Source: Takakia lepidozioides (taxonomy: Eukaryota > Streptophyta > Takakiopsida > Takakiales > Takakiaceae). From it: a DNA stretch of 64,000 nucleotides. The notes beneath the pieces are model-generated. The model was not told where the DNA came from. It did not search any database and saw only the letters and a program-made list of their open reading frames with translations. Positions 22,865 to 35,400 of this stretch are shown one piece after another. The position numbers and the translations under genes are program-made. The stretch lies in assembly GCA_030704615.1 (NCBI GenBank), contig CM060733.1, positions 12,524,001 through 12,588,000 of the forward strand. Direction: 5' to 3'. Positions within the stretch are counted from its first letter, which is position 1, and every line of letters begins with the position of its first letter.

Positions 22865-25800
22865 ATGGCGCCCGTGGAGCAGCGCCCGATGAAGGTCCTC
22901 AACAAGGGCCCGGGGTCCAAACGCTTTGTGGTATGCTGCTCTCTCCCTCTCTTTCTCCCTCTCGTCCTTTTCATTGGGAGAATTTTCTTTCTATCCTGAG
23001 TGATGTAGAATCTTCAGCTATTGTTTGCCTATTTCTCGAGTAAAGTCCGAAGGGGACTCAACAGATCTCAACAGATCCTTCTGCGAGAAATCGCTAGTTG
23101 TTGAGGTACTGCTAGGGTGCATGCCATAAGCACTTCGCCAGGCGAAGACAAACGATGGGGCAATCGCTAGGCATGTGAATGGACGTCCCTATGTCTCTCT
23201 TTAAACATTTTTTCTTTTTTTCTTTCCTCAAAGTGCGAAATTTCAACCCTACATACCCCCGCACCCTAGGTGACCTTTGGCTTTAAGCCCTTTCCTTAAA
23301 CCCTAAACCCCGGACCCTGATTTTGAGTAACCTCGAAATTGTAGTTCTGGTATACCTCCTGGAGTTTGCATCTATTAGAAATGTCTTTTTGGGTGAGGTA
23401 CGAAAAATGTACCCTTCATTTCCAAGAATCACGAAAGTCATCCATGAAATTTGAGCTGTGTATGAAAGCATGCAGGAATTACAGTGTGTGAATGATGGTG
23501 AGAGACACAGAGAAGCTTTATCCTTAGAAGTTCTGGCACCTAAAAAAGGTTTTCCAAACTTGTTCACAGCAGACCAATATAATTGTGAAATTCTGGTGGG
23601 CTTGGTATGTTCCTGTCAAATGCCTAGGGATGGAGTGCCTCTTGCAGTTAATCTGCTCAGTGCTTCTAGTTCTTACAACTGAAAGGCTTGCTTATCATAA
23701 TTTAAGGCCTCTGATATGATGGCGACTGATCAAAGATTATTATCATGCTAGCAATTACTGGCTAGCAATTGACTACCTTGCAAAGCAAAGGAAGGGAACA
23801 ACCGGAATGCAAAATTCCGTGAGACATATACTGAGAACGTATAACAAGTTCAACCTAGAGGCAGTTTCTAGGCTAAGCAGGTCCAGAGTAACTATTGAAG
23901 CTACTGTACTGAGAGCCAGGAGGGGCGAGGCATCTCCATCATATCCTTGAAAATAAACCAGATAGCTTGAAGGAGAAATCATTGAAGGGGAAAACAGTCA
24001 GTCTGGAAACTGGACTACTGGAAACAGGGCTAGGGTACTGGGAACTGGACTGGCTGTGGTTGATGAACTTGATAACAGGATAGCCACAAGTATGGCTCAA
24101 TGACGCCAATTCTGCTAACTGCATGAGGCATAAAGTTGCTTTACAGTCAGAGAGTATGCTTTTACGGTCCAAGGTGGGGGCTCATGTTCTAAGAATGAAT
24201 GCCGTGCAATGGATTGTCACTTGAGAAGGGAAAATCTTTTGTCTTCACAGCAGTTACCTATTTGGAAGTGCAATGTGCAAAAGTGCCTTGGCTGTGCTGT
24301 GTGAATAATGGAACCCTGGATATAAAAAGCACCTGAAGCACAGAGTGTGGAGATGTCAAGTTCATAGTGTCACTCTGCTTCTTTTTTAAGGGCTTTTGCC
24401 ATGGCAGGTGTTAGGCATCGTCAGGAGGAAATTTGTGCCTTTGACTCAAGAGATCTAAGTACTGACGTCAACATTTTCCTTAATTGATTGTTTGATACAG
24501 TTCAAGAGCTTTTCTCAGCGTGTGGAGGAGGTAGATGTTGATGTGTTTCGCAGCCTTGCACCTATCAAGTTTGAGCCCAGTGCCGGATCTTCCTTCTTCC
24601 ATGAAAACCTAGTTCAATGGAGGGTATGTTGGTCCCATCCAACTTTTCAGCAACAGTTTAAAGCTTTCCTTTCCACTGTCCTCATGGTTTTTTGACTCGC
24701 ATTCTACCAGATGCGAAGCGATCTTTTAGTAACTTACATCCTTGCTTCTCTCCTCCCATTGTTCTCCAACCTTGTGCACTCTTAAGTAGCTTCTGAAGCC
24801 TTCCTGCTGCAAAGCCAATGAAACTCTTTGGAGTACAATACAATGCCTTGGGGTGCAGGAACTCAACAGTGCAGCAGACTTCAACGATATCTATCAGCAG
24901 CTGCTGCCATTGGTACAAACATTGCCACAGCTTCTCTTCCACAAGGCCACTGTGCTGGACTGTTTGCTTTCGCGTGTTCACATGAGCACTGCTCTCTCCC
25001 TGGACCCCATCTTGAGGTAGATTTTCTGGGGAACAAGGGAAACGGAAGGACAGACATTTTTTTGCTTTGAAATGGCAGCTATGAATTGAAAACTCGGACC
25101 AGGTTAATTCTAGGACTTTCGTTCTTATAATTGCATCCAACATTTGTGAGTTGTGCTCAAGTGCTGATTGTTCGTTATTATTGACTATCTGTGTGATGCA
25201 GTCTGATTGCAGTGTTGTCTCGCGATCTACGAGAAGAATTTTTGCCGTAAGTTCTTGTTTCCCACTTTTGTTTCAGCTCTCTTATTAGTTCTTAGGAAAC
25301 TCTGTTAGTCTGGCTATTCATTTACGTGCTCCCCTACAGATGTTTACACCGTCATATTCATCTTTATTGCCCTTGTGCAGACGTTTCGTTATGTGTACCC
25401 CTCTGTCATGAAGGTGCAATAAGTCCTATGGCGTTGTCCCATCCCTGCTTTTATTTTTGAGCCTGAGATCAATGCGAATAGTTGAACCTGGATGTTTATG
25501 TAGGAAATGTGATAATGGACGTTTCTTCCTGTAAGGTCTGGTAGCCCTCTTTTGGTTCGCTCACCTACGAGGATCCTTTTCCCGCTGGCTGGTGGTACTC
25601 ATGCATCGAGCACGCACAGTTAATGGGTCTGTCTGCTCTGAGGTCCCTGCTGCTTAGCCTAAGAAGGTTACTGCACTCCCAAAATCTTACCTTGCCAGAA
25701 GACATCACGAACCTTACTCTTTCAAGGGTCTTCGTCTGAGCCTGGGCAGGTTTATCACCTAATACCTCGGCGGGGATATAATCCATTACGGGACGTGGAT

Positions 25801-28800
25801 GTTCAACCCCATGCAACCAAAAGTGATATCATTTAATGGTGGAGATGTCGTACCTATGGGAATTGAAATGAACCGATTACCAAATCCTCCTATCATTGCA
25901 GGCATAACCGTAAGGGGGTCGTTGAAGAAGCATGAGGTGCTGGGTAGATGTTTCTGCATGTGCTTCAGGAAGCTTCTGTAGCTCTGATTGCTGTGTTCAC
26001 TTAGAGATCATTATGACAAGAGTACCTGCCTACATTTTCTCTGGTTTCCTTGCTCTTTTTATTCCATGTGACTTTCCTTAATGTTTTGTTAATGTTCATG
26101 TTTGAAAGCTCTTCTTTACCTTGGTGTGCCTATCTCATTCTCATCATCTTTGCTTACCTCTCAAAATTGAGTTCAGAGTTTACTAGGCTCTCACATTTAC
26201 AACACCTGCCTACAAATCATCTGACATAACAACCAAACCTCTCCCCACCCCCCATGACCAAAAGAATTCTCTGCCTTCCTCCCTGTTGCTCCTTCTCATA
26301 GTTAACTAAATTCCGGCAGTAGAAGGGGTCCACATTTAAAATGGAAGGCCCTTCGGGTGAAGAGGCACCTTGGCAGGAGTCCACCATTTTGCATGTTTGA
26401 CTACTGCTAATAGCAATTTCTATTCTCTGTGAACTAAGCGATTTCATCTCGTGCTTGTAGCTACTTTCCACAATTTCTGGATGCATGCACGGGTTTGTTG
26501 GCAGAGGGTGGAGACCGAGACCCTGGCGTTCTAGAGCAGGTATTCTTGCCTGCATCCCAATGGCCACTAGTGCTTATAGTGGTAGTGAGTACAGCTCTGG
26601 TGAGACCTATCTGGATTTGCATATAACTCAATCCTGAGATGATATCATATTCAAGGGGTAGCTGGCCTTAATGAGCTATTTGCAGAACACTGTATAAATC
26701 GATTGTACCGGTGGGTGGGTATGTGGGAGCACAGGTGTTCACCTCGATCTCGTATATCATGAAGTATCTGAACAAGCTGCTCACCAAGGACATTCCATTT
26801 GCACTTAAGTGAGTGTCATGAGTCCTCTTTCTAATGTGCTGGTCTGCTGTCTTTGCCAGTCTTGGTGGGTATGGGACGTGGTTTTGCAGACGAGGGAAGC
26901 TAACATTGAAATGTGGTTAGGATTGTGGAACCTTGCATATGCCCAGCTAGAGATTATGCCACCATCTCCACCATGGGTTGCAACTCAAATCTATGTGGCA
27001 GAAGTTCCAATATTCTGCTGTTTCATTCACAGATCAGAGTGGCGGTTTTGCCTTGAAATGTAGGGTGACTAAGGGACTACGCTACTATCCACGGCCGTAC
27101 GTTCAAGAATTTGCTGCAGAAGCGGTCTCCTTTTTACTTCGGAATGCCTCCATTAAACAACTGATCAGAGGTATTTGATTTGAATAATTACTGGATTTGT
27201 TCTTTCAAAGATTTGTATCTCATGACTGTTTCTAATTTTGTCCACGTCTTCTCTCACTTTTAATACTGGAAACAGGCGGGCTACCATGGTCCCCTTTCTC
27301 TTGCACTTTCAGGTTTGGAAGTAACAGACTAAAATTTGTTGACTGTCAATGAAGCCTTGGGAATTTGGCACTGTTATTTGTTACCTTCCCCAGTATATAA
27401 TCAGAATAGTTCTACTTCGAGTTGATCTTGCAAATGCTGTGCAGGTGTCAGAAAGATGTTCGCAGAAGCCGAGGAAGATCCCAGTGATGAAAAAGTATCA
27501 GCTTGTGCTGCGCTCTTTTGCTACACACTGAAGGGTCCTTCCTCAGTTCTTCATTCTCGTGCGGAGCTTCTACTCCGCCTGTTGCTTGATCGCACCACTC
27601 TTTCTGGTTTGCATAGAAAGAATTTAGGTAAGTTTGTCTCGCACTGGCTTTTGTTGGTTAGCCTTTAGTCCTGGATTGCTTTAGAGTATGGAGCTTTTGC
27701 TGCTCTCTTGTCAGCATCAGGAAGTGGCATAAGCAAAACAGCAGATTGTGTATAGTAACTACTGATTCTTGCTTGGAACAGTGCTCCAGTGACCGCAACG
27801 AGTGTAGAATGGAGTCTTTTTTGGAGAGGGGAAAAGAGGGTTGGGGAGAGCAAATAAGTTAACTGCGAACGAGATGTTGTTTATGCAGGGAAGAAGGTTG
27901 CTCTGCGGGTTGTGACTGAGACGGTCCAGCGGTTATGCGAAGATTTCCACAGGGACAAGTTGGTCCTCCTCTGGGTTTGTCTCTTGGAAGAAATCAACCA
28001 GGAGTTGGATGGAATTTTGGAGCAAGTGCCTGAACAGAAACCCAGTAGCTTGCCGGAAAAATTATCCCAAGAGTTGTCTAAAGGCAACATCAAGGGGGAG
28101 GAGACTGTCAAAGTTAGGGCCCAGCGCCAGGAAAATGGGAATCTTCTCTCCAGTAGCATTATCATTCATCAAGGGGATCAGTATTTACACTTGATTGGTC
28201 TTCTGTTGCTGCTGAATAGCGCCCTTGAATTCAGGAAAGGAAGCCGTGTAAATGGTGGGTTGAAGTCATACCTTTTGCTTCTGTTAAGCTCTTAAGTTTG
28301 TGTAGTTTTGTACAGGATACTTGTGGTGCAAAGTAAGGCTATATTGCCTCTAATTTGGACTGCTATGCTCTTGTTGATTGAATGAGCTGGTTTCATGCAT
28401 TGGGAGACAACGAAGTAGTTGTACAGTACCATGCCTTGAAGGCAAAGTACAACAGTCAATATGATTGTAACATGTAGACCTCCTGTGTAGTTAATGCTAC
28501 CAAACAGAAAGGCCAGTAGTATTAACCTTTATTTTGTTAAGGATTTAGAAATCTGACTGTTTAAAATGCTGTTATGGTGCAGACTACAAACCACTATTTG
28601 CTCTTGCCTCCCGCATTTTGCATCCAAATGTATTTTCTCAAGAAGAGACAGAGATGTTGCCGATATTGGTGGGGCCATTATCTCCTTCCAAACTAGTGAC
28701 AGATCCAGCATTAAGACTCTGCTCTGAGGTACTGCGATTTTTACTGGCCTTGATGAAGAGCCACGGTAGAGTAGCTGGCGCGAGCTTCGGCCCAGGAATC

Positions 28801-29366
28801 ATAGCCAAGGCTGCCCCATCCTGGGGTGTTGCATTTGGCTGTCAGAGGCCCATTTGGTACGGACTTTGCTATTTGAGAGAGAGCGTGAAGTAGTTTGGGT
28901 GACAGCCCAACACTGGTCTGTCTGCAATTGGCGGTCTCTGCCAGTTGGCCTACTAGTGTCAGAATTGCTGGGGTGTCAAGGTTTGTTTTTGTTGAAAAGA
29001 AAGAACATAATTAGCATCATAATGTCCACATGAAGTCCAAAGAGCTTAGACTTGTGTGTGTATGCGAGAGAGAGAAATGAAATGACAGAACAATATCCCC
29101 AAGTTAAAGAAGAAAAACCAGAAGAGAATGTATGCCTTGTGGCCATAGACCCCACGCACAATTTGGGCGGAACAGGAGGAAACAGACACTACCTTCGTGA
29201 GGGGCTCACATTCGGTAGTGGGGCTTAGTTTGATATAAACAATTTGTTCGGGGTTTCATACGTCCTCTAGAAAGCCCTGCACACAAGCATCAATCTGCTG
29301 TGTATGAGTTGCCCAGCAATTAGAACCCAGTGGGGCCAGGGCCTTAGGCCCAGCCTTGAGATGAAC

Positions 29367-29416
<50 letters not shown>

Positions 29417-32400
29417 CGCTATTGGGAAAGCATATGAATTGAGTAGATTGTTGCACTTGTAAGTATTTCAGAAATATAAACTGTCGATCTGAGATCCTTA
29501 TACTCTGTGGAATGTCCTACAGTGTACTGCCTTTCTTGAGGGGCATCATTGAGCAGGATGTCGACTTGGTGCGCTTGTTCACTCCTTATTTGCTTCGGTT
29601 TGTCATCCCCACCTTGTTGTTTTTGTTTGATTTGTGGCCTTTGGATTGGGTGTGATTCGATGCTATTAGTGCATTGAAGCTTTTATGGTGGACAAACAAG
29701 TGTCTGTCCTGTTCTGATATGAATTGTCTGCATGTATCTCTCTGTCATCCTGTTCCATGTTTTCCTTCGGGTCTGTCACTTTCTCTACTTTCCACTTCCT
29801 GGACACACATTGTCATGAAATGAGTTAATCATCTAAAAGGTTTGGGATTCACATCATTCAAAGCCCGTTACTCCTTGCTCTTTACCGTCAATGATAGACA
29901 TTGGGTTTGGTTACACAACCTTTTTTGGTGATCTGGGAAAAAGTGTTTGAGACTAAGTAGTCCAAGTGAATCATGATGCTGCGATTTGTGGATGGGGATT
30001 GAGGCTGGTACTTTACCATTGCCGTACCTTCTTGCATGACATGTGGAAGATGGTACACCCACTTACATGGCGTGGAGCATCTCCATCAGCTTTGGTTTTC
30101 CAGCTTTCCATTAGCCGATCGTCTTTTTTTTTTTCTTGCTAAAAATCCTTTTAAGAAACACCTTACATGTTGACTTCTGGACAATGGATTTTCTTGCAGG
30201 GCTCTCAGCAGTCTAATAGCAAGCCATACCTCAGAAGCGCTCCCTTTGCTCCTAGATCTGTGCTTGAAAATGGATCCAATGGCGAAATGCGCATTTTTGT
30301 TGAAGAATTTGCCAGACAGCGGAGAGCTGGTTAGGTTTGTCAATGGCTTGATCGAAGCCTCAACATCACGACTAAGACCGGTTCTGAATAAAGAGGAGGA
30401 AGACAAAGGGAATGCAGAGGATGTGCTAGCTATGGAACCGCCTATGGTGTGGGCAGCGCTGCAGTGCTTCCCTTACGTAGTTGAGTCTGAGGGGGACAAT
30501 TCAGTGCAGGCATGGGAGTACGCACTGGCAGTTGAAGACCATTTGTTCTCCATTGACAAACGTATTTGATCGCCTCCCTCTCTCAGTCTTTCCCTAAATG
30601 TGGCCACAAGGCTAGGCAAACAACGTCTTATGAGTACATTCTTTCTTTCATTTCCTTTCTTTCTGTGGTTCTAACGTGTTATTCTACTTATGTCCCTTGA
30701 TGTTGTCTTTACTTTTTTAGTCTCCATCCTCTCGTTCACAACTTGACAACGCGAGTAATGCCGGCACTGGAAGGGCCGTGGGGCAGAGAATCATTGCAAG
30801 TTGTGAAAGTCCAAGGGAAATGAAATGAAATGAAATGGTGCTTTATAACATCCGCGGAAAGCTCGTAGAGCTTATGGGACAAAATGGAAGAAAACATGAG
30901 AGAGGAACAAATCCAGAAACCACAATTAATGTTCTAGCGATTGTCTAAGGGTGAAGGCCTCGTGTAGGTAGGCTGCCACGCATTTTTGATCCTCATAGTG
31001 AAAGACATCAGTGAGAGTTTGGGTTCCACTGAATAAACAGTGAAATCTCCCACGGATCTCGTAGTATAGAGGGCAGTAGAAGAAGAAGTGCTCTTCAGTT
31101 TCAATTTCCTTGCTGCGCCCTCTGCAAGCTGGATATAGGCGGTCCTCCCGTTGCAGGTTTTCCCATCTGCCAGTCTCTATCCGTAGGTTGTGGGAACCCA
31201 CCCTGAACCGCCCCAATGCCCTCAAGAGGGAAGGAGATAAGGGTGCTGAAAGGTAATTTGGTCTCAAGATTCTATCATCGCGGAGCACCAAGAATGTCTC
31301 TCGATAGAAGTGGAGCTTTGTCGTGAGATTGGGTAGCATCCAAGTTCTCTTGACATGTAATTCCATAAGCTCTCTCCGAATGAGTCTGTTGCGGTCATGT
31401 CTGGATGTGATGTCCACCTCATCTGGGTTCATTGGTAATAGGAAAGCAGTAGATAGTCCGTTACGTTGAAATAAACTGTCCACTCAAGCATACCAGGAGT
31501 TCCTGAAACCTGCAGCTTTGAGCCTCATAGATGTTGTGAGGGCCCTTGCCACTAGCCCTTTGGGTGGAAGGGCCTGCAATCTATGGAGAAAGATTGTAAG
31601 CCTGAAGAGGGCCTCGGATTGCAATGGTACACATGCGAACTCTGCACCTAGGATCTGAGATGGAGTTGTGCTCCTGGCGCCAAGCATTGCTTGGAGAAAA
31701 GATGACTGTAATGGTTCCAAATTCTTTTCCCACCAGGAGACAGGGACACCAGGTGCCCAGAACTCACAACCATAGATGGTAGCAGGGCTGACGACGGTGT
31801 CAAACAGCCACTTTTTGGTCGGGGGATGCCGCAGATGTATTTGCTTGCATTTGGCCTGAAGGCGGACGGAGGCCGCCTTACCTTTAGTCAACCTGTCCAA
31901 GGCAGTGGCTGCAAAGTGAAACTCGGGGGAGTGGATAACCAGACATAGGTACCGGTATGATTTCACAATCTCAATTTCCTGCTGGTTGAAGATGAATCTA
32001 CGATCAGCCTGGCCATTGAAGACCATGATCTTGGTCTTGCTAAGATTGACCTGCATCCCATAGTCTTTGCAGAACTGTTCCAAAATTTTGAGATGGCGTT
32101 GCAGAAAGACCGGGGATTGTGCCAAAAGGGCAACATCATCAGCATAGAGGAGATCTGATTGGGTTGGTCCCCCATCCAATGGGACCCCAACCCCATGGTT
32201 TTTTGATATGTAATTCTCCAAGGCGTCAATGTAGATCCGGAACAGGGTAGGTGAAAGGGGGCAGCCCTGTTTGACTCCAATGTTGCTGTGGATCTCGGCT
32301 GAGAATTCACCAGCGACGTTGACCATGCCAGTGACAATCTCATACATAGAAGAGATGGCACAAAGGATGTCTGGAGGGACTTGCACTCTATGGAGCCGTT

Positions 32401-35400
32401 GGAAGAGAAGGTCCCGAGGAACTGAATCAAAGGCTTCGTGAAAGTCCACGAAGCAAACATAGACCATTCTTTTGTCATAGCGTGCACTTTCCACCATAAC
32501 TTGAAGAGTGAAGATGTGGTCAATAGTGGATCGGTTTCGACGGAAACCAGCCTGTCCCTCAGCACAAATGCGAGAGTACTCAGCCCAATCATCCAGTTCC
32601 ATGGCCACTACTGCCCCAAACAGTTTAGCAAGTAATGAGGACACCATGATAGTACGATAGTTTGTCGGTGCGAGCCTGTCACCGCTCTTAAAAAGTGGGT
32701 GGATGATGCTCTTTGTCCACTCTGTTGGAAAGCCCCGTTGCACCACCTCATTGAAGAGGTTAGCTATAAAAGGGAGAAGGGAGAAACGTCGCAGACTGTA
32801 TCTCCAAGTATTCTAACCCCAACAGAAGGGAAGAAGCCCCTAGACATCAGCACCTACTCTGCAAAGTACAGTGAGGCTGAGGTCAAAAGCTATGACAAGC
32901 CTCAGAAGACCATTTTCTGTCTTCTATAATATTTGGGGGAATCAGTTGTGGAAGTCTCTGTTGGTACATAGAACTACCACTATCAGGAATCAAAATATAG
33001 AAGTTTACACTGCTTGGTTTTATATTTAGTACTTGGTTTCTGTTGGTTTATCATAGTAGACAAGTTTTCTAGAGCCCCCTTCTTATTTTATTCTCATGAA
33101 AAGGAATGCCACAAGGCTTACATGTCTAAGGGATGGCTGTGCTGATTACTTGAAGTATCAACAGTGGGATTGGAGGAGACATACAGGTGTAGATGCACCT
33201 GCCAGGGAGAGACATTTTGACATGATGTGCGTCAATGTACAGGAGATATTGAAGGAGGCATAGAAGAAACTGGTGATGACATGAAGAAGCTGTGGGAAGC
33301 TTTGTTGGGGACAGCTCTATCTGCACATACAAAAGTTCTTGGGAGGACACCCATTTCACTGACTATGAGGAAATGTGCAAGTACATATATAGGTTTCGCA
33401 GCCCGCCACCCCCAGTCAGCCATTGTCTTGAGAGCTGTTGCTGACTTTCTGGATGTATCATCTGGGTATCCATTCATTCTCAGCTTTCTCTCAAACTCTT
33501 TCTGTGCCTTTTTCCAATTTTCGTTGCTCTGGGCTTCTATATCCAAATGATAATTATAATTGAGGAATTTTGTCTTCGGTGGACAAGGGCTACTGTAGAC
33601 TGAGGGATTGAGTGGATTCTATGCTAGAGTCTCTCTTGTGCATTACATAGGTTCTGTGCCCATCAGGCAAATTGGCATGTGGGTGTGATGAGTTCATGTT
33701 TGAAAATTATGATGATCTGCCACTGTCTACACTCAGCTCACAATCTTCGTATGTGTTCTTTCAGCAATGGAGGTGATAAGCCAAGGGAATATCCAAAAGA
33801 GTTTTGCACAGCAGCATCTCTTAAATTTCTGAAAGTTGTGGAAGCAAATGTTGGGATGCCTAACAAAGCACTTAGACTTGCCACACTACGGGTTTTGAAC
33901 CATTTTGAACCCCTTATCATACCAGGCCATGAAGATGACCCAGGCATAGTGGACCAACGCGCAGCCAATAATGGACGGCCACAGGAGAATAATGATGGGT
34001 TCCATAGTCAGGTATACATTCATTCCTAGGATTTGATCAGTATGTAGTCCTAAAGAAACCTGGTTCTGCAGTTTATGTTTGTTTCTGGCAAGTTTGGCAG
34101 ATTTGTCTATATCTAGTTATGTGATTAATCAGGTGATTTTAAGAACCGATATGATTGGCAAGCAGAGGATGCAATGGTAAAAGATCTGGATGTACTTACG
34201 CATGTTTGGGTGATGGGCATATGGGCCAGGTAGTGAGTATTCAGATGAAAGTGAGCAGAAGTTACTGACTCCACAGCTTGCTTTCTTTGTGCTTGCAGCT
34301 GATACAGCAGCTGCTGTTGATAGAAGCAACGCCTGTATGCCTCGAGAATTGCCGCCAAATCAGCCTTTTGGTTGCACGCATCAAAGTGGATGTGGCTTCT
34401 GGCAGGACTCCGGCAGCTTACATGGTGCTACTTGTCCATAATATGATTGGTGTGCTGCGCAACCGTTTGGAATTGTTGTGGGATGCAGCCATGGACTGCC
34501 TTGCTAGTTTGGTGGACAGACAGGGCAGTGTGGCATGGGATGTTTTGATGGTCCACCTAGAGGCGTTCCAGCAGCTATTTCTGTCTCAGCTAAAGGGGAG
34601 CACTAAAAAAGCTGTGCAAGAAGATGAGCAGAGCGGGCCATGGGGTGAGTTCTTTGTCGCTGTTAGGGTGAATATGAGGATCAGGTGCAGAGGTTTTTCA
34701 CCACTGTTTCTCCAGTGATGACCATGGAGGGAACCAAGAAGGAGGTTGAGATAGGAGAAATTTGAAGAGTGGACAAGACATGTCATGTTACTCTCCACTA
34801 TCTAGAAAATAGGCAGAGCTGAGGGTGAGCCAAGGGGGAGGGGTTAGATGTGCAGGATGGGTCATGCTTTTATCTGTTGAAGGTCATGATCTATCACAAT
34901 CTATTTTCCTATCCAAGGTACATTTTCTGTCCAATTGCTGTTACCTTGTAGACATCGACGTTTGAAGGGGTGGTTGATGATTTTAAATGTCCAGTGAACC
35001 TAAGGACCACAAATAAGGAGTATATTTCTCTCGCTTTCCATTCTCATCTTCTCATTCGTATCGCTTCTGGGATCGCCCGCAGATTGGTGGTCGCGATTGA
35101 ATATGCAGTTGTCTGGAAATAATGAAAGCACAGACAATGGTACCTTGCTTACATTGCTGATTCGGACAGTGCAAAGGCTACCCAAGTTTGCAGAGGCCCG
35201 ATCACGACAACTTGTACCTCTGTTTCTTGCATTTGTTGGTGAAGCAGCCAATGAGGAGGACAGGTTGGTCTTTAGTCATGTTGTATGCCTTTTGTACTTT
35301 ACTTGGGAAAGGACTCGTTGACAGTAGTATATTTATGCCAAGACAATCTTAAGAAAGAGTTTTTGTCCTACTGTGTACAATGGGCACCCTGGACATGGGA

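Noticed and set aside
25381-25413. Candidate UTP20 exon after a CAG
   Set aside because: Wrong phase, and it would introduce a stop; 26461-26539 gives the expected YFPQFL sequence in phase.
30719-32930. Possible UTP20 exon interrupted by the LINE (open frame on both flanks joins across it)
   Set aside because: The phase does not fit exon 12, while exon 12 joins exon 13 at 33243 in phase. The flanks are intronic.
34950-35082. Open stretch before UTP20 exon 16 reading [14 protein letters not shown]
   Set aside because: Cannot be joined in phase to exon 15; exon 16 starting at 35083 fits both neighbours.
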